Shown here in pieces: positions 1-7,030 of a stretch of 23,857 nucleotides of DNA (its first letter is position 1; the number at the start of each line of letters is the position of its first letter). The notes under the pieces are model-generated. The model did not search any database. It had not been told where the DNA came from and saw only the letters and a program-made list of their open reading frames with translations. The DNA comes from Caryophanales bacterium UBA6331 (GTDB lineage Bacteria > Bacillota_I > Bacilli_A > RF39 > UBA660). The position numbers were made by a program, and so were the translations under genes. The DNA is taken from the NCBI GenBank assembly GCA_002438065.1, contig DJSP01000109.1:1-23857 (forward strand). The letters run 5' to 3'.

Positions 1-62
1 CCAATTTTTCGAAACGGTCAACATAAAAATTAACACCTTTTATATTTCTTTTTAAAAAACCT

Positions 63-146
63 TTATAATTCTTCTGCATTAACTGTTGCGCCACCATCAC
101 ACATATCTGTATTATTTTTTATGGCTACCTTAACTAATTCTTCCAT
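63..146 (-). pseudogene. 5' end of a frameshifted hypothetical gene at the left edge
   Basis: The reading frame starts at ATG 146 with a strong AGGAGG ribosome site at 151-156 and codes 27 residues (MEELVKVAIK..., ending NAEEL) before TAA. Directly after, a +1 frame stays open to the window edge and reads YKGFLKRNIKGVNFYVDR, which looks like a natural continuation of the same protein (the join falls around 68-70). A good promoter lies upstream, so this was probably an expressed gene that continues beyond position 1 and has a one-base frameshift. I do not recognise the family. A genuine 27-residue peptide is possible but less likely. Confidence 0.4.
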
Positions 147-168
147 AATTCCTCCTAACTTTTCCTAT

Positions 169-197
169 ATTATAATATAAAAAAATTTGTTATTCAA
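169..197 (-). promoter_or_regulatory. Sigma-A-type promoter for the left-edge gene
   Basis: On the minus strand TTGAAT (197-192), a 17-base spacer and a perfect TATAAT (174-169) give a near-consensus promoter. Transcription would begin near 162, just ahead of the AGGAGG at 156-151. Confidence 0.6.
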
Positions 198-320
198 CAT
201 TAAATTTCTTTAATTTGCGGTATTTTACAAATATTAAGTTATATTTTTAATAATTTATTTAATATTATTTGTTAAATCTAATTTTTTACATAAAAATTAA
301 GTTTTATTGCACACCAACAT

Positions 321-340
321 TGAACATCGTTAGATGTTCA
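321..340. repeat. Perfect hairpin downstream of the transposase
   Basis: TGAACATC, loop GTTA, GATGTTCA form a perfect 8-bp stem. On the plus strand it is followed by TTTTATAGTTTT, a weak terminator-like tail. It lies about 30 bases past the transposase stop and could be an IS-end structure or a terminator. No matching sequence was found on the other side of the transposase. Confidence 0.45.
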
Positions 341-367
341 TTTTATAGTTTTAAGTTTCTTCAATCT

Positions 368-1618
368 TTATAGTTTAAAAGACAGTTGTTTATATTTTTC
401 TCTTATCTCTATTTCTTGCCATTCTTTAATGCCTGTATGTGCAGATGCTAGTATATTTTTTATTCCTCTTGCAAACTGACTCATCCATACTATGATCTTT
501 CCTCTTAATGATTTACTTGATTCTACTATTTTTATACTTAGCAGTTTTTTATTTACTTCTTCTGCTAATAAACTAATATGTCCTAAATGTATTGTTAAAA
601 ATAAATTAAGATTATTTATTTCCTTTAATGTTCTTAAACTTATATTCTCAAATTCATATTCTTGTTTTTTTGCTCTAAAATATTCTTCAATACGCCATCT
701 TGAAAAATACAATCTTACTACCTTTATTAAATCTTCTTTATTATGAATTTCTCTATTCGTAAGAAGTATTAATGGTCTTTCTTCACTTAACCCATAACAA
801 AATACTAATTCATAATCTTTATTATTATATGGCAGTGTAACTTTGGTGTGTGATACATATACTTCATATTCTTCATTATCATCAAACCATAGTGTCATTC
901 TTATTTTTCCTTTTCTTTTTAGGGCTTCTTCATATGCATTTTTCTATTTTCCTTTAAATAAGAACACTCTTCGATCATTCATTCTTATAATAAAATAATT
1001 GTCATTCATATAGTCGATTATTTTATTATCATCATAACCTCTATCAAAAACTCCAGTAAATTTTCTTCCTATTACATTTTTTACTGCGTCTATACTTTTC
1101 ATTGTATATTCATTCATACTTTTAATTTCTTTAGTTTTACATGAATATATTTTGCTATATACACTTATTGGTTGTTTTTCTTTTTCATTTAAAATTACTG
1201 ATTCGCAAACGTGATATCCTTTTGTAATCTTTTTATCTAAATTAGATGCACCAATTACATCATCTAGATCTTCAAATTTTTTTCCATATATTTTAGATAT
1301 ATCAGAATCATCAAATAAAGCAACTGGTTCATCTCCATATACATCTCCAATAGTTTCAATATAATTTTTATATACCTTATCTGTATAATTAAAATTATTT
1401 AAATTATCATATAATCTTTCAATTGTATTTTTTAGTTTTATATTTTCATTTAAACTTCTAGATATATTTGATATTAAACAACTACCAGATGATGCAATTC
1501 CATATTCTATATCTTTTATAAATTTTGTTATAGGTTTATTTACACCTTTAGAAATTTTTTTACAAAAATTCATTATTTCTCTTTTCATTTCATATGTATT
1601 AGCTGTAAAATTATTCAT
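368..1618 (-). pseudogene. IS4-family DDE transposase interrupted by an in-frame TAG
   Basis: One 416-codon frame runs from ATG 1618 to TAA 368 with a single internal stop, TAG at 946-944 (codon 225). The 15 codons between that TAG and the next ATG stay open and read KNAYEEALKRKGKIR, so no bases are lost; this is a point nonsense change. Motifs fit IS4-type RNase H-fold transposases: an Asp in LFDDSD (about D103), an Asp in FDRGYDD (D192), and the YREK signature in YFSRWRIEEYFRAKK (Y304, R307, E311, K318 counted through the stop) with exact Y-2-R-3-E-6-K spacing. The 224-residue product has both Asp but lacks the catalytic Glu, and the downstream part has no start signal, so it should be inactive without readthrough. 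A GGAGGTGTCTACATG start site is present. Confidence 0.88.
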
Positions 1619-1710
1619 GTAGACACCTCCGAATATTTTATTTACTAATAATTTTATTTTTACAACTTAATTATACTAAACAAATGAGATGTTTACCTTA
1701 TTTTTAAATT

Positions 1711-1749
1711 AAAAATCAGAGAAAGTTTTCCACAATCTCTGGTTTTTTT
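1711..1749. terminator. Bidirectional rho-independent terminator
   Basis: A stem of about 12 bp (AAAAATCAGAGA at 1711-1722 with TCTCTGGTTTTT from 1736; one G-T pair) encloses a 13-base loop. T-runs follow on both strands. It would end minus-strand transcription from the metG fragment side before the IS, or plus-strand transcription from the IS side. Confidence 0.7.
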
Positions 1750-1854
1750 ACTTTAATTTAAATTTTACCGGAACTCAAAACTAATACACACAAAATACAA
1801 CCGCACTATACAACTTAAACGTACCTTAAACACACAGACTCATAAAATAAATTA

Positions 1855-1910
1855 AAAAAATTAGTCCATATAATCATATATGAAAAAACTAGTCCATATA
1901 GTCATAAAAA
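1855..1910. repeat. Two-copy tandem repeat, 28-bp period, after the metG fragment
   Basis: 1855-1882 and 1883-1910 share the core AAAAAA-yTAGTCCATATArTCATA with two differences in 24 positions. On the minus strand each copy reads Tyr-Asp-Tyr-Met-Asp followed by a stop, so this may be a duplicated 3' end of the neighbouring broken synthetase gene or of a lost gene. Confidence 0.7.
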
Positions 1911-1915
1911 TATTC

Positions 1916-2149
1916 TTAATTTACTTTCATTAAATCTATCAATCTAGGAATTTCCACATTTGCATCTAATCTATTAAACAAAGGAACTCCCTTTTCAGTA
2001 ACTTTATTATTATAATCTAAATTATCTTTTAACTTATCAAAAGTAATTTCTTTTTCCTTTAAACCTAATTGTCCATAAATATTACAACAAACATCAGGCA
2101 TAAAAGGATAAAATAATACAATAATTTTTCCACCTAAATTATATAACAT
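1916..2149 (-). pseudogene. metG: C-terminal fragment of methionyl-tRNA synthetase
   Basis: The 77-codon frame matches the end of the MetRS anticodon-binding region: LYNLGGKIIVLFYPFMPD resembles the family's LYNL...LL-PFMP helix, followed by IYGQLGL and KGVPLFNRLD (family: KGEPLFPRID). A whole MetRS exceeds 500 residues, so everything upstream, including the HIGH and KMSKS catalytic motifs, is missing. There is no ribosome site before the ATG, and the terminator of the neighbouring lipoprotein gene abuts the break. This looks like a remnant left by a deletion or rearrangement, possibly linked to the nearby IS. A working metG must exist elsewhere in the genome if this organism makes its own MetRS. 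Confidence 0.8.
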
Positions 2150-2168
2150 TTAAATTTAAAAAACAAAA

Positions 2169-2191
2169 AAATCTCCTATATAAAGAGATTT
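2169..2191 (-). terminator. Terminator of the lipoprotein gene
   Basis: On the minus strand AAATCTC, a 9-base loop and GAGATTT are followed by TTTTTGTTTTTT, directly after the lipoprotein stop. This is a standard rho-independent terminator. Confidence 0.8.
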
Positions 2192-2198
2192 CCTTAAG

Positions 2199-3197
2199 TT
2201 ATTTTTCCCCAACAACTGATAAAGTACCTGTTGATATACTCTCAGCAATAGTTAATAACTCAGTTGAAGATAACTTATCACTAGATAAATAAAAATCTAC
2301 ATTATTACTAGTCCAATATAAAGAGTTAGAAGATAACGCTGCACAAGTATCACTAAGCATTAAAGGTTCCCCATAAACTGGAATAATCTCAAATTCATCC
2401 TTAACAGTTGCCTTCTCTTCAATTAATGTGAAAGGCGAATCCCCACTAAACGTTAATATAACCCTATTACCAGTATCAGTATTAACTAAATCTTTACTAT
2501 TTAAATAAGTATTAGTAGGTAAATATAATGGGAAAATAATATCATCTATCGTTTTACTAACATTTTCATCTTCTTTCGCATTCTCATCAATTAAAGTATC
2601 TAAATCAAAATAATCATCTTTAAAAGTTGGTTTAAAATCTATTGAACTAAACTTAACTGTTATCTTAACATTACCACTATTATCAAGAACTTCAACTTTA
2701 ACAATATTACTATCTTTATCTAAATATATTTTCTCATTAACTAACAAACTATTATTAGGATAATTAACTTTAGTAGTAATAATAAAACCATCATCAATGT
2801 TTTCTACTTTAGCATCACTATCATTTTTAACATCTCTAACTAAACTATCTACTAAGTATCCCTGAGAACCATTATCAGGCCATTCTGATTGAAATTTAAA
2901 ACTCTTATTCAAACTAGGTGTTACAACATATACCTCATCATTACTTCTTAAAATAGTTTGTTCATGATTATTTATGGTATTATTTAAATCAACTCTATAA
3001 TTATTTTTATTTCTAGCTGCTGTTATATTATAAGTAAAAGTATCTTCATTACTAACAATATCCATAGTACCTTTAACTAAATAAGTATCTTTTTTACCAT
3101 ATAATTTAATAAAATTATCAGTATTTAATTCACCACTCTTACTAGCACATCCAGTGATAAATAATAATCCTATTAAAAATAATAAATATTTTTTCAT
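2199..3197 (-). CDS. LolA/GerS-like membrane lipoprotein
   Basis: 332 residues. The N-terminus MKKYLLFLIGLLFITGC is a type II signal peptide with lipobox ITGC, so Cys17 should be lipid-modified and the protein anchored outside the cytoplasmic membrane. The body is a run of beta-strand-like segments (about 30-200) resembling the LolA/outer-membrane-lipoprotein-sorting fold seen in Gram-positive lipoproteins such as clostridial GerS, which acts in spore germination; a second beta-rich part follows to the C-terminus. The fold assignment is by pattern and the germination role is only one family example. AGGAGG lies 6 bases before the ATG. It is a single gene with its own terminator, divergent from the DUF378 gene. 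Confidence 0.65.
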   Translation of the reverse strand: MKKYLLFLIGLLFITGCASKSGELNTDNFIKLYGKKDTYLVKGTMDIVSNEDTFTYNITAARNKNNYRVDLNNTINNHEQTILRSNDEVYVVTPSLNKSFKFQSEWPDNGSQGYLVDSLVRDVKNDSDAKVENIDDGFIITTKVNYPNNSLLVNEKIYLDKDSNIVKVEVLDNSGNVKITVKFSSIDFKPTFKDDYFDLDTLIDENAKEDENVSKTIDDIIFPLYLPTNTYLNSKDLVNTDTGNRVILTFSGDSPFTLIEEKATVKDEFEIIPVYGEPLMLSDTCAALSSNSLYWTSNNVDFYLSSDKLSSTELLTIAESISTGTLSVVGEK

Positions 3198-3240
3198 TAA
3201 TCCTCCTACATAATAATATTTTAAATTAAAAATATTTATG

Positions 3241-3246
3241 TATAAT
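3241..3246 (+). promoter_or_regulatory. Candidate -10 element for the DUF378 gene
   Basis: A perfect TATAAT lies 43 bases before the chosen ATG in the gap between two divergent genes. No good -35 is seen at the right distance. Confidence 0.35.
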
Positions 3247-3288
3247 ATTTCTAAAAAAACTCATACTAATACTAGAAAAGAGGTTATA

Positions 3289-3486
3289 ATGACAACACTG
3301 CAAAAAATATGTTTAGCTATTACTATTATAGGTGGATTAAACTGGGGATTAGTCGGACTATTAGATTTCAATATAATAGACGCTATTTTTACAGCGGGTT
3401 CTGTTATTTCTAGAATAATTTATTCAATAGTAGGAATAACAAGTATTATAAACATAGGTATCCTATTAATGGATTTAGATGATTAA
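3289..3486 (+). CDS. DUF378 small membrane protein
   Basis: 65 residues starting MTTLQKICLAITIIGGLNWG. Two hydrophobic segments (about 5-25 and 35-58) and the GGLNWGLVGL signature identify the DUF378 family of small two-pass membrane proteins, whose function is unknown. A longer frame opens at 3238, but the ATG at 3289 is preferred because AGAGGT lies at the correct distance and the family begins just before the first membrane helix. It is monocistronic, convergent with the next gene and shares a bidirectional terminator with it. Confidence 0.85.
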   Translation: MTTLQKICLAITIIGGLNWGLVGLLDFNIIDAIFTAGSVISRIIYSIVGITSIINIGILLMDLDD

Positions 3487-3513
3487 AAAAGAGCCTCACT
3501 TAAAAGCTCTTTT
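3487..3513. terminator. Shared bidirectional terminator
   Basis: AAAAGAGC (3487-3494) pairs with GCTCTTTT (3506-3513) between two convergent genes. It starts right after one stop codon and overlaps the other at 3512-3514. Confidence 0.8.
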
Positions 3514-4108
3514 AATTATACTCTACCATATAATAATATTTATCTTGTTTAACTAAAGTAATAACTCCACTTTTATCATAACCAAGATCATTTTCATATT
3601 CTATTGTTACTTTAACTTTTTTACATGGAACATTTTCTTTATTTAATGAATATTCTTCATCTAATATTTCATCTATAATAACATTACTAACAACTGGTAA
3701 TTCTTGATTTCTATTTCCATCACTATTATCTTCTAAATATTTATATAAAGTATTTTCTATATTTAATCTATAATTACTAACAATATTAGGATATATAAAA
3801 TCAACATTAACATCATATTTATTTAATTTATTCTTTAAAGAATATAAATCTATAATATACAACTTACTAATACTTTTAATATATTCTTCTTCGTTAACTT
3901 CATTTTCTAAATTATCTTTTAATATATTAAATTCATCTTTATATAATGAACTAGCATTACTTTTTAATGAATAAGGATATCCTTCTATTTCATCTAAATT
4001 TTTAACAACTGGTTCATTATTATCTTTATAAACACATTTTATATAATAAACTCCACCAGCTGAATATATAAGTACCATAAACAATATTATTAATATAAAT
4101 TTCTTCAT
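3512..4108 (-). CDS. Membrane-anchored hypothetical protein
   Basis: 198 residues. The N-terminus MKKFILIILFMVLIYSAGG is one hydrophobic segment without a lipobox cysteine, suggesting a signal anchor or signal peptide. The rest is charged and extracellular-looking: a helical part (about 50-100, LKSNASSLYKDEFNILKDNL) and a beta-rich end (about 140-198, KVKVTIEYENDLGYDKSG and KYYYMVEYN). I cannot assign a known family. It appears to be transcribed alone from the region below the tRNA promoter and ends at the shared hairpin with DUF378. Confidence 0.7.
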   Translation of the reverse strand: MKKFILIILFMVLIYSAGGVYYIKCVYKDNNEPVVKNLDEIEGYPYSLKSNASSLYKDEFNILKDNLENEVNEEEYIKSISKLYIIDLYSLKNKLNKYDVNVDFIYPNIVSNYRLNIENTLYKYLEDNSDGNRNQELPVVSNVIIDEILDEEYSLNKENVPCKKVKVTIEYENDLGYDKSGVITLVKQDKYYYMVEYN

Positions 4109-4187
4109 AAACTCCTCAATATTCTTCTTATTTTTAACATTACAATAATTATATTATCATTCTTCTTAATTTTTTTCAATTTTTATA

Positions 4188-4216
4188 TTGAATTTATTTT
4201 TATGTTTTGATAGAAT
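4188..4216 (+). promoter_or_regulatory. Promoter of the tRNA-Gly gene
   Basis: TTGAAT (4188-4193), 17 bases, then TAGAAT (4211-4216) preceded by TG at 4208-4209 (extended -10). Transcription would start near 4223, six bases before the mature tRNA. Confidence 0.7.
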
Positions 4217-4228
4217 GTAACTTGTAAC

Positions 4229-4303
4229 GCAGGTGTGGTTCAATGGTTAGAATATAACCTTGCCAAGGTTGGGATGGGAGTTCGATTCTCCTCACTTGCT
4301 CCA
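4229..4303 (+). tRNA. tRNA-Gly (anticodon GCC)
   Basis: A full cloverleaf can be folded by hand in 75 bases. Acceptor GCAGGTG pairs with CACTTGC (one G-T). The D stem is GTTC/GAAT with loop AATGGTTA. The anticodon stem TAACC/GGTTG encloses TTGCCAA, giving anticodon GCC. The T arm is GGGAG/CTCCT around TTCGATT. The discriminator T and CCA are encoded. It has its own promoter and terminator, so it is a single-tRNA transcript. Confidence 0.95.
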
Positions 4304-4314
4304 TAATAAAATTT

Positions 4315-4337
4315 ACGTCAGATAATGACGTTTTTTT
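4315..4337 (+). terminator. Terminator of the tRNA-Gly gene
   Basis: ACGTCA, loop GATAA, TGACGT, followed by a T-run (4332-4337), 12 bases after the tRNA end. Confidence 0.8.
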
Positions 4338-4352
4338 ATGCACATAATTTCC

Positions 4353-4366
4353 ACTCCCATCCCAAC
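4353..4366 (-). repeat. 14-bp inverted copy of part of the tRNA-Gly gene
   Basis: The minus strand here reads GTTGGGATGGGAGT, identical to 4268-4281 of the tRNA (3' side of the anticodon stem, variable loop and 5' side of the T stem). Identity stops abruptly on both sides. It lies beyond the tRNA terminator. Confidence 0.75.
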
Positions 4367-4477
4367 AAAACCCGAATTTATCGCTATTCTATAAAATTTA
4401 AATTACTAATGATTAAAAATATCAAAAATCCAATAAATTAGAAAAATAAGACCTGAACAAGACCTAAAAATAAAAAA

Positions 4478-5227
4478 CTATAATTTATTTTTTTTAAAAT
4501 TAATAATATCCTCTTTTATAAAATTCCATCTAATACAAACAAGATATCTATCTTTATCATTTTTTGAATTACCATCAATATTACGCTTTTTTGGACCTAT
4601 TGTCATACATGCAACATGTGGTGATGTAAAGTCTAAACATCTCTTAGATAATATTAAATCATATAAATCATGTTTTTTTATCCAAATATAATCTTTTATA
4701 GTTCCACAAACTAAAACATCTATATCATAATCAGAATTTCTACCTCTTACAATAAACCTATCAATCATATCTACAATTAATCTTGTTTTATTTATTTCAC
4801 TATTAAAAACATCTAAATCTTTTTGATATATTTTCTTATATTCTTCTGAACTTAATCGCTTTGAAAAATCAAGATTCCCTTCCAAATCTCTAGCATAACC
4901 ATAATGATAATTCATATATTTATCAATTACTTTATAAGGTATTCCAATATTTCCCAAATATCTCTTAAATTCTTGAATTTGTTCATGATGAATAGAATTA
5001 CTATTTCCACATTTTAAACTAACATTTTTTATATAGTTTTTATACTTAATAAAAATATCAGTTTTTTGTACCATTTTATTTTTCCAACACTTAATTCTTT
5101 CACTATCGTCAATAGTAAAAGAAAATAAATCAGCTAAAAATTTTTTGGAGTTATCATCCAATTCAGAAAAATATTTATTGTTAAAAAGCTCTACGAAGTC
5201 ATACTCATTTTGATATCCATAATTCAT
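4478..5227 (-). CDS. Orphan PD-(D/E)xK-like restriction endonuclease-fold protein
   Basis: 249 residues, a GGAG ribosome site 5 bases before ATG and a TAG stop. The segment KTDIFIKYKNYIKNVSLKCG gives D57 followed by beta strands and S70-L-K72, the D...(S/E)xK layout of PD-(D/E)xK nucleases, and it is followed by NSNSIHHEQIQEF as expected for the next helix. A possible helix glutamate precedes it (E8 in NEYDFVELFN). No methyltransferase, specificity subunit or toxin partner is adjacent, so it is not an ordinary restriction-modification pair; it may be a homing-type, mobile-element or defence nuclease. The Cys/His content of the C-terminal half could not be assigned to a zinc site. The gene sits beside a tRNA, a common landing site for acquired DNA. 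The family call is by motif only. Confidence 0.5.
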   Translation of the reverse strand: MNYGYQNEYDFVELFNNKYFSELDDNSKKFLADLFSFTIDDSERIKCWKNKMVQKTDIFIKYKNYIKNVSLKCGNSNSIHHEQIQEFKRYLGNIGIPYKVIDKYMNYHYGYARDLEGNLDFSKRLSSEEYKKIYQKDLDVFNSEINKTRLIVDMIDRFIVRGRNSDYDIDVLVCGTIKDYIWIKKHDLYDLILSKRCLDFTSPHVACMTIGPKKRNIDGNSKNDKDRYLVCIRWNFIKEDIINFKKNKL

Positions 5228-5398
5228 TTTATCTCCATTTCTATATTAGCAATTTTTTATATTTATTACCCTCATTTAAAAAACATTTTTCAATTCACTA
5301 TACTAACATATTAATTTAAAATAATAAATTAAAAATATCAAATAAATATAAATATTAAAACAAAAAAATCAATTATATTTCAAACTAATCTTATTCTA

Positions 5399-5830
5399 TT
5401 AATCATAATTTTTTGCGTTCACTTCTATTGAATTGTATTCATCAGAAGAAATTCTATATATTCCATTATATGGCTGCTCAATAAAATATTTATTCTTTCT
5501 CTTATAAATAAAAACAGTAGAATTATTGCCTACCCCATATTCAATATTTATTTTTATTACGTTTCCAGCATTTACAGGGCTATCCTGTACACTTTTATTA
5601 GTTGTTGTTCTTTTAACCTCATTTATAATAAACATAATATCTTTTGTTTTTTGGTCATCTATCTTAACTATCTTATAGTTTTGTTCCATATTAATGTTAT
5701 AAACACTATCACTTAATGGCAAATTTAAAGTATAAGAAAATATTTAATTCTATTAAAATACAAAATCCCTAGTATATACCTATACACAAAAATAGCACAA
5801 TTACAATAATATTTTTTATTTTTGCCTCAT
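5399..5830 (-). pseudogene. Decayed DUF5301-type exported protein
   Basis: The intact part (about 107 codons, 5722-5399) contains KRTTTNKSVQDSP, VFIYKRKNKYFIEQPYNGIY and a final EYNSIE, characteristic of DUF5301-like domains often found in Gram-positive secreted or lipoproteins. It has no ATG (only a TTG without ribosome site) and a stop just upstream. Farther up the remains of the N-terminus are readable: ATG at 5830 (MRQK), then after a frame change IKNIIVIVLFLCIGIY, a plausible signal peptide, then TAG and another frame change. At least one stop and two frameshifts separate signal peptide and domain, so the gene is broken. The parental protein was probably exported. Confidence 0.75.
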
Positions 5831-5867
5831 AACAAATATCTAATCATTTCCACATAATTATCAAATT

Positions 5868-6233
5868 TTACTCTCTCGTCATTTCTCTTTGAATCCAAAG
5901 CATTAGTACATTTACAATATTATCCACTTCTACACTTGAAAGTTCATGTCCTTTTTTTATACCATGAATTCTTTCTAAACATCCTCTGCAACAACAACCA
6001 GTAGCATGTTGTGCTATAAAAACTGGATGTACTTGTTTCATCGGTGTTTGTTTTCCATCATTATTAGGAATTTCAGGAGCAATTCTCTTCATTATTAAAT
6101 CTTTTGCATCTAATTTTATTTTATCAATCCCTTTTTCCTTCACAAAATCTTTCATTTTTTTATTCAAATGAAATGAACCTCTAAACTTACTCTTAGCTAA
6201 AGAATCAAGTAAACTATCAACATCTTTTTTCAA
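5868..6233 (-). CDS. DUF4186 family protein
   Basis: 121 residues with the DUF4186 pattern: SKFRGSFHL near the start, KRIAPEIPNNDGKQTPM, HPVFIAQHATGCCCRGCLE and IHGIKKG. The cysteine cluster (C75, C76, C77, C80) with nearby His could bind metal, though the family's function is unknown. The only start in frame is TTG at 6233, placed 5 bases after the ybaK stop; AAAGGA within the end of ybaK serves as ribosome site. The two genes are therefore co-transcribed and probably translationally coupled. Confidence 0.85.
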   Translation of the reverse strand: MKKDVDSLLDSLAKSKFRGSFHLNKKMKDFVKEKGIDKIKLDAKDLIMKRIAPEIPNNDGKQTPMKQVHPVFIAQHATGCCCRGCLERIHGIKKGHELSSVEVDNIVNVLMLWIQREMTRE

Positions 6234-6238
6234 TTATA

Positions 6239-6709
6239 TCAATCCTTTACTATATCACTAAATTTACAATTTATAACTTTTTCTAAATCATTTATATTTA
6301 CTTCAACCTGATAACCAATCTTTCCACCACTAAATATTATTTCCTTAAAATTCTTAGCAGATTCATTTATTACTACCTTAAATGGTTTCTTTAATCCAAT
6401 TGGAGAACAACCACCATGAACATATCCTGTAAGCGATAACAATTCCTTCTGTGGAATCATTTCAATACTTTTCTCATTAACGCTTTGAGCACATTTTTTT
6501 AGATCCAATTCATTTTGAACTGGTATCATAAATACATAATTTTGTTTAGACTTTGAAACAGTTACCAATGTTTTAAATACCTTATTTGGGTCTTCATTTA
6601 AAACTCTTGCAACATCCGCTCCACTTATCGCATCAGTATCACCATAAAAATATTCATTGTATTTTATTTTCTTTTGATCTAATATTCTCATAACGTTTGT
6701 TTTTTCCAT
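6239..6709 (-). CDS. ybaK: YbaK/EbsC-type Cys-tRNA(Pro) deacylase
   Basis: 156 residues, full length for the family. It belongs to the YbaK/ProRS-editing superfamily, which clears cysteine mischarged on tRNA-Pro in the cytoplasm. Landmarks are FKTLVTVSKSKQNYVFMIPV with the conserved Lys of the FKTL motif, LDLKKCAQ, and the glycine-rich GYVHGGCSPIGLKKP loop that forms the substrate pocket. Assignment to the Cys-tRNA(Pro) subgroup rather than a related deacylase is by resemblance. GGAG precedes the ATG. It ends with TGA, direct evidence that TGA is a stop in this organism. First gene of a pair with DUF4186. Confidence 0.88.
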   Translation of the reverse strand: MEKTNVMRILDQKKIKYNEYFYGDTDAISGADVARVLNEDPNKVFKTLVTVSKSKQNYVFMIPVQNELDLKKCAQSVNEKSIEMIPQKELLSLTGYVHGGCSPIGLKKPFKVVINESAKNFKEIIFSGGKIGYQVEVNINDLEKVINCKFSDIVKD

Positions 6710-7030
6710 ATATCTACTCCATCTAACAATTTTAATAATTAATCAATAGTACAATCAAAATAATACATATATAACCTCAAATTATTTAAAATTGATGTTT
6801 ACATACATATCTATAAATAATTTTATCATATATTTATCTTTATAATATGCAAAATATATAAATTAAAAATCTTTTACATTATCAAGCAATAAATTAGTGA
6901 TTATTAATTATCAAAAAAACAACATATTTTCTTATTTTATAACCAAATTTCGTGTCTATATATCTATACTAGCACTATATTGAAAAATTGCAATTAATAC
7001 TTTCATAACTGCAACTATTAACAATAAAAT
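6710..7030. other. AT-rich intergenic region between ybaK and gpmA
   Basis: No gene was found in these 321 bases. The left part must carry the ybaK promoter (many AT-rich -10-like hexamers, none with a clear -35). The right end holds a weak terminator-like stem for gpmA. Confidence 0.5.
6986..7014 (-). terminator. Weak candidate terminator after gpmA
   Basis: Reading minus, TTGCA and TGCAA can pair across a loop of about 17 bases and are followed by TTTTT. The short stem makes this uncertain. Confidence 0.3.

Larger units (their letters stand above)
321..1710 (-). mobile_element. IS4-family-like insertion sequence, inactivated; ends unresolved
   Basis: The element is inferred from the transposase at 368-1618. 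The extent given is approximate, from the hairpin at 321-340 to the terminator that begins at 1711. I looked for terminal inverted repeats between about 200-367 and 1619-1800, and for a flanking target duplication, and found no convincing pair. The ends may be eroded. Confidence 0.45.

Noticed and set aside
492..746. Plus-strand open frame of 84 codons
   Set aside because: It lies wholly opposite the transposase gene, has no ribosome site and reads as low-complexity antisense.
200..1800. Terminal inverted repeats and target duplication for the IS
   Set aside because: Several short partial matches (for example GATGTT near both ends) were compared, but none forms a convincing inverted pair.
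4353..4366. The inverted tRNA segment as an antisense RNA against tRNA-Gly
   Set aside because: A terminator separates it from the tRNA promoter, and transcripts from the nuclease gene would carry the sense, not the antisense, sequence.
6239..6241. Use of the mycoplasma genetic code (TGA = Trp), considered because of the very low GC
   Set aside because: TGA ends ybaK, the 74-aa sigma-operon gene and the AAA ATPase at natural family or operon boundaries, and Trp is encoded by TGG.
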